A program made the position numbers and the translations under genes. A stretch of 36,707 nucleotides of DNA from CAYLPU01 sp964385635 (lineage in GTDB: Bacteria; Chloroflexota; Anaerolineae; B4-G1): the NCBI GenBank assembly GCA_964385635.1, contig CAYLPU010000048.1, positions 1-36,707 of the forward strand, read 5' to 3'. Shown in pieces: positions 15,297-22,325 of this stretch. Every line of letters starts with the position of its first letter. Position 1 is the first letter of the stretch. A model generated the notes under the pieces. That model was not told the origin of the DNA. It saw only the letters and a program-made list of their open reading frames with translations, and made no database searches.

Positions 15297-16352
15297 ATGG
15301 CTGAAAAAAAGGGAACTCATACTCTGGAAGAGATAATAGAGCAGGCAGCGGCCTGGCGCGCGACCTTGGGGACTTTCACCGCCAATCGGGCAGCGCTGGA
15401 GGATTTCTTGAATCAAGCGGACTTCGCGCAGGTCCTTGCCGTGGGATGTGGGTCCACGCACTACCTGGCGCAGGTTGCCGCTACCATCCTGACTCACCGG
15501 ACTGGCATCCCTGCCCGCGCTCTTCCCTCCTCTGAACTGTGGCTCTTCGCCAGCGCGGTCCCCGCGGGTAGAACGTTGCTCCTCGCCGTCTCCCGCTCCG
15601 GTGCGACGACGGAGACGCTGCAAGCACTAGAACGGTTCCGGGAGGCCAACGGCGGACCAGTCCTGGCCGTCACCTGTTACCCTGAAAGCCCTCTGGCCCA
15701 GCGGGCCGATCGCGCACTGGTGGCTCCCGAGGCGCAGGAACACTCCGTCGCGCAGACGCGCTCTTTCACCAGCATGCTCCTGCTCACTCAGGCCCTGACC
15801 GCCGTGCTCGCACGCGACGCAGGGATGTTGAAGCGCCTCCACCGGCTCCCTGCCGCCTTGGAAAACCTGGTGGACCGGTTGGGAAACCTGCCCCTACGGC
15901 TGGGGGTGGACCTGGGCGTCGAACGGTTCTTTTTCCTCGGCGGTGGCCCGCTCCGTGGGCTGGCCAACGAGGCGATGCTCAAGACCAAGGAGATGTCCCT
16001 CTCCTACGCTGAGGCCTACTATCCCCTGGAGTTCCGCCACGGGCCGATGGCTATGGTAGACGAGCGCACGCTGGTGGTGGGGTTCCTCTCCGACACTGGT
16101 CTGGCGAAGGAACTCCGCGTGCTGGAGGAGATGCAAGGGCTGGGGGCCTGCACACTGGCGCTGGCTGAGGATGGTTCGGCGTTCGGTGACTGGCAGGCCG
16201 ACCACATTGTCGAACTGCGCAGCGGCCTGGACGAGTGGGAGCGCGGGCCGCTCTACCTGCCGGTGGTGCAGCGGTTGGCCTACCACCGGGCAGTGGCGAA
16301 AGGGCTGGACCCAGACCGGCCGAATAACCTGGAGGCGGTGGTCCAACTGTGA
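15297..16352 (+). CDS. Two-domain SIS sugar-phosphate isomerase/deaminase (AgaS/GlmS-isomerase-like)
   Basis: The 351-residue protein has two SIS domains in the arrangement of the GlmS isomerase part and AgaS. The first (about 35-170) carries VGCGSTHYLAQVAA and AVSRSGATTETL, which bind the sugar phosphate. The second (about 195-340) carries FFLGGGPLRGLANEAMLKTK, EMSLSYAEAYYPLEFRHGP and VVGFLSD. The EFRHGP block contains the residues that open the sugar ring in this family. Lacking a glutaminase domain, it is not a GlmS; AgaS-type galactosamine-6-phosphate deaminase/isomerase, fructosamine deglycase or an aldose-ketose isomerase are the realistic choices. The gene overlaps the next by four bases, so translation is coupled. 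Together with the aldolase, GatZ-like and kinase genes it points to amino-sugar or tagatose-type catabolism. Confidence 0.85.
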   Translation: MAEKKGTHTLEEIIEQAAAWRATLGTFTANRAALEDFLNQADFAQVLAVGCGSTHYLAQVAATILTHRTGIPARALPSSELWLFASAVPAGRTLLLAVSRSGATTETLQALERFREANGGPVLAVTCYPESPLAQRADRALVAPEAQEHSVAQTRSFTSMLLLTQALTAVLARDAGMLKRLHRLPAALENLVDRLGNLPLRLGVDLGVERFFFLGGGPLRGLANEAMLKTKEMSLSYAEAYYPLEFRHGPMAMVDERTLVVGFLSDTGLAKELRVLEEMQGLGACTLALAEDGSAFGDWQADHIVELRSGLDEWERGPLYLPVVQRLAYHRAVAKGLDPDRPNNLEAVVQL

Positions 16353-17227
16353 ATAGGATAAGGAGTATGCACTTGGAAAAACGCCGTTTTGGATGTACCG
16401 ACCACATGAGCACCGTTGCCATCTTGGGAACAGCGGCCTTCTGGGAGGTGGCGCAAGCTGAGGCCGACGCGGTTATGGAACAAGTGATTGAGGCTGGGGT
16501 CAATCACATTGACGTGGCCCCCTCGTATGGCCTGGCCGAGGAACGCGTGGGGCCGTGGCTGGCGCGCGAGCGCGAGCGCTTCTTTCTGGGTTGTAAGACC
16601 TTGGAGCGGACAAGAGAAGGTGCTGCGGCCGAACTGCGTTGCTCCCTGGAACGGCTGCGGGTGGACTCGTTCGACCTATATCAGCTCCATGCCGTCAACA
16701 ACGTGGAGGAATTGGACCAAGTGACCGGGCCGGGAGGCGCGCTGGAGGCGATCCTCGAAGCGCGCGAGCAAGGGCTAACGCGTTTCATCGGCATCACCGG
16801 CCACGGCCTGGACGCGCCTGCAGTCTTCCTGGAAGCGCTGCATCGCTTCGCCTTCGACTCTGTGCTCTTCCCTCTCAATTTCGCGCTGTACGCTAATCCG
16901 ACCTACCGGCGCAATGCCGAAGAACTATTGCGCCAGTGCCGCGCCCGAGACGTGGGCCTTATGATCATCAAGGCCATCGCCAAGGGGCCGTGGGGCGACC
17001 GGCCCAAGGCCTACGATACCTGGTACGAACCCTTCGACGACGCCAGTCACATCCAGCAGGCGGTCAACTTTGCCCTGTCGCAGGACGTGACGGGGTTATG
17101 TACGGTTGGTGACACCACTCTCCTGCCGCTCTTCTTGGAGTCGTGTGAACACTTCACGTCCATGAGCACAGCCCAGCAAGAGGCACTGATCGCAAGTGTG
17201 GTAGGGCACGAACCCCTGTTCGCGTGA
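16349..17227 (+). CDS. Aldo/keto reductase
   Basis: The protein of up to 292 residues is an aldo/keto reductase TIM barrel, reducing an aldehyde or ketone with NAD(P)H. The four catalytic residues are visible: D in NHIDVAPSYG, Y in the same segment, K in FLGCKT and H in YQLHAV. GITGHGLDAP and the C-terminal VTGLCTVGD block match the subgroup often annotated as predicted oxidoreductases of carbohydrate clusters. Start choice is open: GTG 16349 overlaps the previous stop by four bases; ATG 16367 fits the family N terminus (MHLEKRRFG) but sits only one base from AAGGAG; TTG 16373 has ideal spacing. In this operon it may oxidise or reduce a sugar or alditol feeding the kinases, but the substrate cannot be told from sequence. 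Confidence 0.88.
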   Translation: MNRIRSMHLEKRRFGCTDHMSTVAILGTAAFWEVAQAEADAVMEQVIEAGVNHIDVAPSYGLAEERVGPWLARERERFFLGCKTLERTREGAAAELRCSLERLRVDSFDLYQLHAVNNVEELDQVTGPGGALEAILEAREQGLTRFIGITGHGLDAPAVFLEALHRFAFDSVLFPLNFALYANPTYRRNAEELLRQCRARDVGLMIIKAIAKGPWGDRPKAYDTWYEPFDDASHIQQAVNFALSQDVTGLCTVGDTTLLPLFLESCEHFTSMSTAQQEALIASVVGHEPLFA

Positions 17228-17361
17228 TGAGGTTCTGCCGGATCCAACACGATGACGGCACTGGAGCGTAAGCGCAGGGACGCATTGGCGGTGCTTAACC
17301 TGAGGGGATAGCATACGGGTGAATCTGCTTGGCGACCATGATGTGCCGGTAGAAGCGGTGT

Positions 17362-18615
17362 ATGACGACCATCCACCACATCATCCACAAAATCATCGCC
17401 CTCCGCGCTCGCGGCGTACAGATCACCCTGCTCGCTGTCTGTCCCAACTCCGACGCGGTGTTGGAGGCGGCGATCAAAGTGGCTGCGGCCAACGACATGC
17501 CGATGCTGTTTGCGGCCACTTTGAACCAGGTGGACTGTGATGGGGGCTACACAGGCTGGACCCCACGGGCCTTCGTCGCCCGGATGAAGGAACTGGCCGC
17601 CAAACATCAATGTTCCTCACCTCTCCACCCATGTCTCGACCACGGAGGTCCATGGTTGAAGGATGCTCGCACCCGTGATGGCCTGAGTTTCGAAGAGACT
17701 ATGGCTGAGGTGAAGGCGTCGCTCGTGGCCTGCCTGGAAGCCGGGTACACCCTGTTGCACATCGACCCAACGGTGGACCGGACACTCCCCGATGGGCAGC
17801 CGCCGCAGATTGACGTGGTGGTTGAGCGCACAATCGAGTTAATCGCCCATGCTGAATCGCAGCGTGAGCGGCTGGGTCTGCCGCCGGTGTCATACGAAGT
17901 GGGTACAGAGGAGGTGCACGGTGGCCTGGTGGACTTCGACAGCTTCGATCGGTTTCTCACCGGGTTGCAGGCCCGCCTGGAGGCCGTGGGGTTGGTTCAG
18001 GCCTGGCCATGCTTCGTCGTGGGCAAGGTGGGGACTGATCTCCACACCACGACCTTCGACCCGGATAGCGCCAGCCGCCTGTACGACCGGCTCGCTCCTC
18101 TCGGTTCGCTGGTCAAGGGCCACTACACTGACTGGGTGGCAAACCCCGCCGACTACCCTGCCACGGGCATGGGCGGGGCCAACGTTGGCCCGGAGTTCAC
18201 CGCGACCGAGCTGGCCGCCTTGTGCGAACTCTGCGCTCGTGAGATTCAGTTGGTGGAGGGCAGGCCGAATCTGTCCCCCTCCGGCTTCAAGGTGGCCCTT
18301 AAAACCGCCGTGGTGGACTCCAACCGCTGGCGAAAGTGGCTTTCCCCTGATGAGGTTGGCCGAAGTTTTGATGAACTAACACTCCCCAGGCAGGAATGGC
18401 TGGTCGCCACCGGGGCTCGCTATATCTGGACTGATCCATGGGTGCTGGCCGCCCGCAAGCGGCTGTACGACAACCTGGGCGCTGAGTTTCCAGATCCAAA
18501 CGGTTTCGTCGTGGATCGCATCGCTCAGAACATCCAAGAGTACGTGGATGTCTTCAATCTGAAAGGCTCTCTTTCCCTCTTGGATGATCAGTACTTGAGA
18601 AATATGAAAACATGA
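17362..18615 (+). CDS. GatZ/KbaZ-like protein (tagatose-bisphosphate aldolase accessory subunit family)
   Basis: The 417-residue protein has the length and motifs of the GatZ/KbaZ family: VCPNSDAVLEAA near residue 28, FAATLNQVDCDGGYTGWTP (about 50-68), CLDHGGPW, HIDPTVDR, YEVGTEEVHGG, and KVGTDLHTTTFDP. GatZ and KbaZ are TIM-barrel proteins that stabilise and activate the catalytic class II aldolase GatY/KbaY; related proteins may act by themselves on sugar phosphates. A candidate catalytic partner is the class II aldolase at 2738-3589, about 14 kb upstream on the same strand. Its ribosome site is weak, and 134 bases without obvious signals separate it from the reductase. The end overlaps the GHMP kinase start by four bases (ATGA), implying coupled translation. 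Confidence 0.85.
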   Translation: MTTIHHIIHKIIALRARGVQITLLAVCPNSDAVLEAAIKVAAANDMPMLFAATLNQVDCDGGYTGWTPRAFVARMKELAAKHQCSSPLHPCLDHGGPWLKDARTRDGLSFEETMAEVKASLVACLEAGYTLLHIDPTVDRTLPDGQPPQIDVVVERTIELIAHAESQRERLGLPPVSYEVGTEEVHGGLVDFDSFDRFLTGLQARLEAVGLVQAWPCFVVGKVGTDLHTTTFDPDSASRLYDRLAPLGSLVKGHYTDWVANPADYPATGMGGANVGPEFTATELAALCELCAREIQLVEGRPNLSPSGFKVALKTAVVDSNRWRKWLSPDEVGRSFDELTLPRQEWLVATGARYIWTDPWVLAARKRLYDNLGAEFPDPNGFVVDRIAQNIQEYVDVFNLKGSLSLLDDQYLRNMKT

Positions 18616-19943
18616 GTGCCACTTTGCAGTCCATCTACGGCGAAGAAACGGCTGCGCAGGTGCGCCGCTACGAGGCAGCGTTGGAGACCTTCACCGCGGC
18701 CTATGGAGCAGGCGAGGTATTCATCTTTCGCGCCGCTGGCCGGGTCAATCTCATCGGTGGGCATACCGACTACAACCACGGCTACGTCCTGCCTGTGGCG
18801 CTGGACAAAGACGCCCTGCTCCTGGCCCGCTCCCGGTCGGACGGCACGGTCCGCCTGAGAAACGTGGAGGCAGATTACCCACCGCTGTCTTTTGCCATGA
18901 GTCGGGAGATCACCCCTGGCCCTCCGGGCGACTGGGGGAACTACGCCAAGGGGGCGGCTCAGGAACTGGCCCGGCAACTGGGGCGGGATTTACGGGGACT
19001 GGATGGGCTAGTCGCCAGCCAGCCACCCTATGGCGTGCCCCGGGGAGTGGGGCTCAGTTCCTCCTCTGCGCTGACCGTGGTCGCCGCCGTGGCCCTGGCC
19101 CACCTCAACGGCTGGCACCCGGAGGATGTGACGCTGGCCCGACTCTGCTCCGAGGCGGAGTGGTACGTCGGCACACGAGGCGGGATCATGGATCAGTTCA
19201 TCGCCCTGCTTGGTCAGCGGGATCACGCGCTCTTCCTGGACTGCCGCCCCGACACAGCCGGGCGGTATGCGATGGAGCACATACCGCTGCCTCAGGGCTA
19301 TCGCCTGCTCATTGCCGATAGCGGCGTGCGCCACCGGAACGTGAGGGGAGCCTTCAACCAGCGGGTGGCTGCCTGCCGGGCAGGAGTGCGGTTACTGCAG
19401 GCCCATTTTCCCGGTGTCACCCACCTGCGGGACGTTCAGGATGTTCCCTGGGCCGAGTTGGCCGCGAAGTTGCCGGAAGAGACGACGGCTGGCGAACTGA
19501 GGGAACGGGGGATAGACCTGGAAGATGTGCCGGGTCTGGACCTCAATGCACCGTTGAAGGTCCGTGCTCGCTGCCGGCACGTCTGGACGGAGAATCGGCG
19601 GGTGCAGGCGGCCGTGGCCGCCATGCGCGCTGGCGATGTGGCGACGCTGGGCGACCTGTTGAACCAGGGCCACGCCAGCGCCCGGGACGACTACGAGATC
19701 AGTTGCCCCGAGTTGGAGGCCCTGGTTCAGGCGGCGCGAGAGGTGGGTGGTGTGGTGGGGGCCCGGCTGACCGGGGCCGGCTGGGGTGGCTGCATTGTGG
19801 CACTGGTCCACGACGACAGTGTGCCCGCCTTCGAAGCCCACGTCAGCAGCCGGTACCAGGCCCAGACAGGGCGGACAACGGCCATCTTCGCCTGCCGGGC
19901 CGGCCCTGGGGCCGGGGAGTGTTGCTTTGCGACTGCCCGATGA
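18612..19943 (+). CDS. Galactokinase-like GHMP kinase with altered sugar-binding signature
   Basis: The 443-residue protein has the three GHMP kinase motifs in galactokinase style: GRVNLIGGHTDYNHGYVLP (residues 43-61), the ATP loop PRGVGLSSSSA (143-153), and ARLTGAGWGGC near the C terminus. The catalytic aspartate is D194 in GIMDQF. It should phosphorylate a galactose-like sugar at C1. The normally invariant GEHTDY is GGHTDY here: residue 50 is Gly, encoded GGG, where galactokinases have a Glu that contacts the sugar. Arg40, His51 and Asp53 are kept. The family is normally 380-400 residues; the extra length lies mostly in the middle and in a C-terminal tail with GAGECCF. It ends the sugar operon, overlapping the GatZ-like gene by four bases. 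A substrate other than galactose is quite possible. Confidence 0.85.
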   Translation: MSATLQSIYGEETAAQVRRYEAALETFTAAYGAGEVFIFRAAGRVNLIGGHTDYNHGYVLPVALDKDALLLARSRSDGTVRLRNVEADYPPLSFAMSREITPGPPGDWGNYAKGAAQELARQLGRDLRGLDGLVASQPPYGVPRGVGLSSSSALTVVAAVALAHLNGWHPEDVTLARLCSEAEWYVGTRGGIMDQFIALLGQRDHALFLDCRPDTAGRYAMEHIPLPQGYRLLIADSGVRHRNVRGAFNQRVAACRAGVRLLQAHFPGVTHLRDVQDVPWAELAAKLPEETTAGELRERGIDLEDVPGLDLNAPLKVRARCRHVWTENRRVQAAVAAMRAGDVATLGDLLNQGHASARDDYEISCPELEALVQAAREVGGVVGARLTGAGWGGCIVALVHDDSVPAFEAHVSSRYQAQTGRTTAIFACRAGPGAGECCFATAR

Positions 19944-19971
19944 TGAAGTGATATGGAAGCCAACAATCTGA

Positions 19972-20409
19972 GCAGGGTGGCCAACTTGGGGCATCTTCGA
20001 AGCGCTCGGCTTCCCCTTTGAGGAAAGCATGCGCGCCTTCCGTCAGGCCTTGGGTGAGCGTTTGGTCTACTTCACCGCGCCCGACTTCAGCGATGTCTCC
20101 CCCGGCTTCGGCGAGCGCATGGCGGAGGAGTTGGAGCGCAAAGTGGAGGCTGGGGCGTGCGGCCTCAAGATCTTCAAGGACTGGCATTTCGCAGGTCCTG
20201 AGTTCCCTGATCACGACGTCTTGCTGACCCAGTGCAACCGTGTGGTTGAGCGGCACCCTGACACTTCTTCATCGGTGCGCATATGGGCAATTACTCGGAG
20301 AATCTGGCCTATGTGGACGGGTGACTGGGTGGATGCCATCAGCCTGCTGGACGACGTGCTGGAGAAGCTGTACGTCCGAAACGCGCAGCGGCTGATCCCC
20401 GGGCTGTAG
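19972..20409 (+). pseudogene. Decayed amidohydrolase (amidohydrolase-2-like TIM barrel)
   Basis: The frame opens after a TGA at 19969-19971 and reads WGIFEALGFPFEESM, FRQALGERLVYFTAPDF and AGACGLKIFKDW, typical of the N-terminal half of amidohydrolase-2-like enzymes. It then jumps to FAGPEFPDHDVLL, which in intact relatives comes dozens of residues later, so an internal deletion is likely. After RHPDT the expected FIGAHMGNYSENLAYVD is present but in another frame (from 20268): two extra bases appear in 'acttcttc'. Another deletion then joins to VLEKLYVRNAQRLIPGL, the normal C terminus. The metal-binding N-terminal HxH and the barrel's second half are missing. An ATG at 20029 could give a 126-residue peptide, but not an enzyme. 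The intact gene may once have belonged to the sugar operon, directly after the kinase. Confidence 0.75.
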
Positions 20410-20432
20410 GACAGGTTGCCAATTTGTCGCAG

Positions 20433-20453
20433 GGGCAATTTACCAAATTGCCC
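20433..20453. repeat. Perfect 9-bp hairpin, dispersed-repeat-like
   Basis: GGGCAATTT (20433-20441), loop ACC, AAATTGCCC (20445-20453). A related half (gttgccaatttg) lies just upstream. There is no T-tract. It looks like a short mobile or dispersed palindrome between the pseudogene and the acetyltransferase gene, and could also end the sugar operon transcript. Confidence 0.5.
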
Positions 20454-20472
20454 TACAACCGAAGAGACAGAG

Positions 20473-20979
20473 ATGAAGATAGAGATCAGGCTAACGAGCG
20501 AGCTGAAAGCGGCAGAGCGGCGGCACATTGATGACTGGCTTCTGCAGGTGTTGGGTACGGATGAGTATGAGTGGTCGGGTTTCGACTGGCGCGTGCTGGT
20601 GCGAGTGGGTGGCAGTGTGGTCGGCCATGTGGGGATTGTCGCGCGCGTGGTCACGGTGGATGGGCAGTCCGCGAGGTTGGGCGGGATTGGCGGCGTGGCG
20701 ACGCTGCCGGAGTGGCGCGGATACGGATTTGCCAGTGCAGCGCTGGCGGAAGCGGCGGTGTTCATACGCGATGAATTAGGTGTGGAATTTGGGTTGCTGG
20801 TTTGTACCGAGGATCTCGTGCCATTTTATCGCAAGTTGGACTGGGAGGTCGTGGAAGGACCAACGGTGTTTGACCAGCCAGGCGGTAAGGTGACGTTTCC
20901 AGATGTGACGATGGTGTTATCGTGTACGGGGAGGAGATGGCCGGAGGGGACAACCGATCTGTGCGGGTTGCCGTGGTAA
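20473..20979 (+). CDS. GNAT-family N-acetyltransferase
   Basis: The 168-residue protein shows the GNAT fold: VGHVGIVARVVTVDG (beta strands 2-3), LGGIGGVATLPEWRGYGFAS as strand 4 plus the acetyl-CoA-binding Q/RxxGxG/A loop (here EWRGYGFA), ALAEAAVFIRDE as helix 3, then FGLLVCTEDLVPFYRKLDWE, typical of strand 5 and the helix contacting CoA. It resembles Eis/aminoglycoside-2'-like and NodA-like small acetyltransferases in the order of blocks, but the acceptor is unknown. ATG 20473 is used; an in-frame ATG 19 codons earlier would read through the hairpin repeat. Its 3' end overlaps the tail of the convergent minus-strand gene by about 220 bases. Confidence 0.8.
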   Translation: MKIEIRLTSELKAAERRHIDDWLLQVLGTDEYEWSGFDWRVLVRVGGSVVGHVGIVARVVTVDGQSARLGGIGGVATLPEWRGYGFASAALAEAAVFIRDELGVEFGLLVCTEDLVPFYRKLDWEVVEGPTVFDQPGGKVTFPDVTMVLSCTGRRWPEGTTDLCGLPW

Positions 20980-21823
20980 AAGTGGAGTTTTCTTCCAGAA
21001 GATAATACACCCGTGGTAGCCCGTCCACCTCTGCCCGGACCACGTCACAGGTGGTGTAGCCAGCGGCGAAGGCGGCCTCGCACGTCTCCCGCACGCTCAT
21101 TCGCCAGGCCAGCGCCAGGTCTGTATCGGTCGCCTTGAGTGTCTGTATGTGGGCCGGGATCTCGATCAGCAGTCGTTCGCCCTTCGGCTTTCGTGTCTCG
21201 CCGGGCTCAAGCCGGCCGCCGGCGCGAGACCGCCCGGCGTTGAGGACGGTGGCTCCCTCCTGGCACAGGTCGTCCAGGCGTGGCCGCTGCCAGCCCCGCT
21301 CGACCCGCTCCCGTACCCGTGTGCTCCCTATCCACCAGGCGACCTCGAAGCGGTCGGTGGGTAGCCCGGCGTTGAGCGCATCGTCTATCTCGCCGTACAG
21401 GTTGCGCAGGTAGCAGCGGCAGACAGCGCCTAGTTTCCCCAGGTTGAGCACGCCGTTGGCAGCCTCCAGCGGGTCGTAGGTCCAGGTGACCAACTGGAAT
21501 CCCTGGTTCAGTGCCCACTCCCGCTGCGCCAGTTTCAGCCGGTAGCCCACGCCACGGCTGTGCCATTCCGGCACGACGCCCATAAAGCGGGAGTAGTGCT
21601 GCCGGACGGGGCCGCCGGCGGTGGCGGGATCGTCGGGTTCGAGACGTCCGGTGGAGCCGAACAGGCAGCCGATCATCTCCCCCGTGGCCTTGGTCGCTTC
21701 TGTCCACAGGGAGCGGGTTGTCCCCTGTCTCGGATTTTGGCTTTCCTGCCCAGGTGTGATAAAATAGCAACTCGCAGTAACGTATGTCCGATTGAGCCTG
21801 GCGAAGGTTCTCAACCTCCGCAA
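20762..21823 (-). CDS. COG3375-like GNAT acetyltransferase, probably N-terminally truncated, with a run-on C terminus
   Basis: The recognisable core (about residues 48-285 of the open frame) has FMGVVPEWHSRGVGYRLKLA (CoA-binding loop R.RGVGY), WALNQGFQLVTWTYDPLEA, NLGKLGAVCRCYLRNLYGE and GLPTDRFEVAWW. This is the block order of the COG3375 group of predicted acetyltransferases. About the first 50-60 residues of that family (an entry strand and helix) are not recognisable, and no ribosome site and start pair suits the beginning; ATG 21676 lies inside the domain. At the other end the family should stop near YYLLE (about 20985), but the frame continues roughly 70 residues antisense through the convergent acetyltransferase gene. 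Both ends therefore look damaged, and it may be a pseudogene. Moderately sure of family, unsure of function. Confidence 0.55.
   Translation of the reverse strand: MRRLRTFARLNRTYVTASCYFITPGQESQNPRQGTTRSLWTEATKATGEMIGCLFGSTGRLEPDDPATAGGPVRQHYSRFMGVVPEWHSRGVGYRLKLAQREWALNQGFQLVTWTYDPLEAANGVLNLGKLGAVCRCYLRNLYGEIDDALNAGLPTDRFEVAWWIGSTRVRERVERGWQRPRLDDLCQEGATVLNAGRSRAGGRLEPGETRKPKGERLLIEIPAHIQTLKATDTDLALAWRMSVRETCEAAFAAGYTTCDVVRAEVDGLPRVYYLLEENSTFTTATRTDRLSPPAISSPYTITPSSHLETSPYRLAGQTPLVLPRPPSPTCDKMARDPRYKPATQIPHLIHRV
21737..21765 (+). promoter_or_regulatory. Extended -10 promoter for the ferredoxin/AOR operon
   Basis: TTGGCT (21737-21742), 17-base spacer, TAAAAT (21760-21765) with TGa immediately before it (extended -10). 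It would start transcription near 21772, giving an 86-base leader to the ferredoxin gene. It lies within the open N-terminal frame of the minus-strand acetyltransferase, more evidence that that frame's start is not real. Confidence 0.55.
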
Positions 21824-21857
21824 GGTTAGTACAACATCATTTAAGGGGGAGAATACT

Positions 21858-22244
21858 ATGAAAGTCCTGTCCTACGATCCGGAACTCTGCGTCGGCTGCT
21901 ACATCTGCGAGGAGGTTTGCTCCGATACCTGGTTCAAGGTTGCCGACGCGGAGAAGTCCAGCATCCGCATCCACGAAAATGGAGAGGGCAATCTGAGCGC
22001 CGTCTTCTGCAACCAGTGTGGCGAGTGCATTGAGGTCTGCCTCACCCAGGCTCTGTACCGGGATCGGAAGGGTATAGTACGCCTGCGGAAGAAGTTGTGC
22101 GTGGGCTGTCTTTCCTGCGTCGGCTTCTGTCCCTACCCGGCGATGTTCTATCATCCCGACCAGACGGAGCCCTTCAAGTGTATCTCCTGCGGGAAGTGCG
22201 TCGAGGAGTGCCCCGCCGACGCGCTGGCTATCGTTGATCAATGA
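21858..22244 (+). CDS. Four-cluster [4Fe-4S] ferredoxin-like electron-transfer subunit of the AOR
   Basis: The 128-residue protein has sixteen cysteines in four CxxCxxCxxxC groups: 11-21 (CVGCYICEEVC), 51-61 (CNQCGECIEVC), 81-91 (CVGCLSCVGFC) and 108-118 (CISCGKCVEEC). It should therefore hold four [4Fe-4S] clusters and pass electrons between the tungsten enzyme encoded next and a soluble carrier or another oxidoreductase. Size and position match the small AorA-like subunits that accompany some aldehyde:ferredoxin oxidoreductases. No Tat or Sec signal is visible, so it is cytoplasmic. ATG 21858 follows AAGGGGGAG; an in-frame ATG 22 codons earlier lacks such a site. The AOR gene starts 81 bases after its stop. 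Confidence 0.9.
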   Translation: MKVLSYDPELCVGCYICEEVCSDTWFKVADAEKSSIRIHENGEGNLSAVFCNQCGECIEVCLTQALYRDRKGIVRLRKKLCVGCLSCVGFCPYPAMFYHPDQTEPFKCISCGKCVEECPADALAIVDQ

Positions 22245-22325
22245 ACAATGAGTCAATGAAGCAATAAACAGTAAATCAATGGGCGCTGAACAATTTTGAA
22301 CGATGAGATAAAGGAGAGTACAACT

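Noticed and set aside
15297..16352. Glucosamine-fructose-6-phosphate synthase (GlmS)
   Set aside because: The N-terminal glutaminase domain is absent; only the two SIS domains are present.
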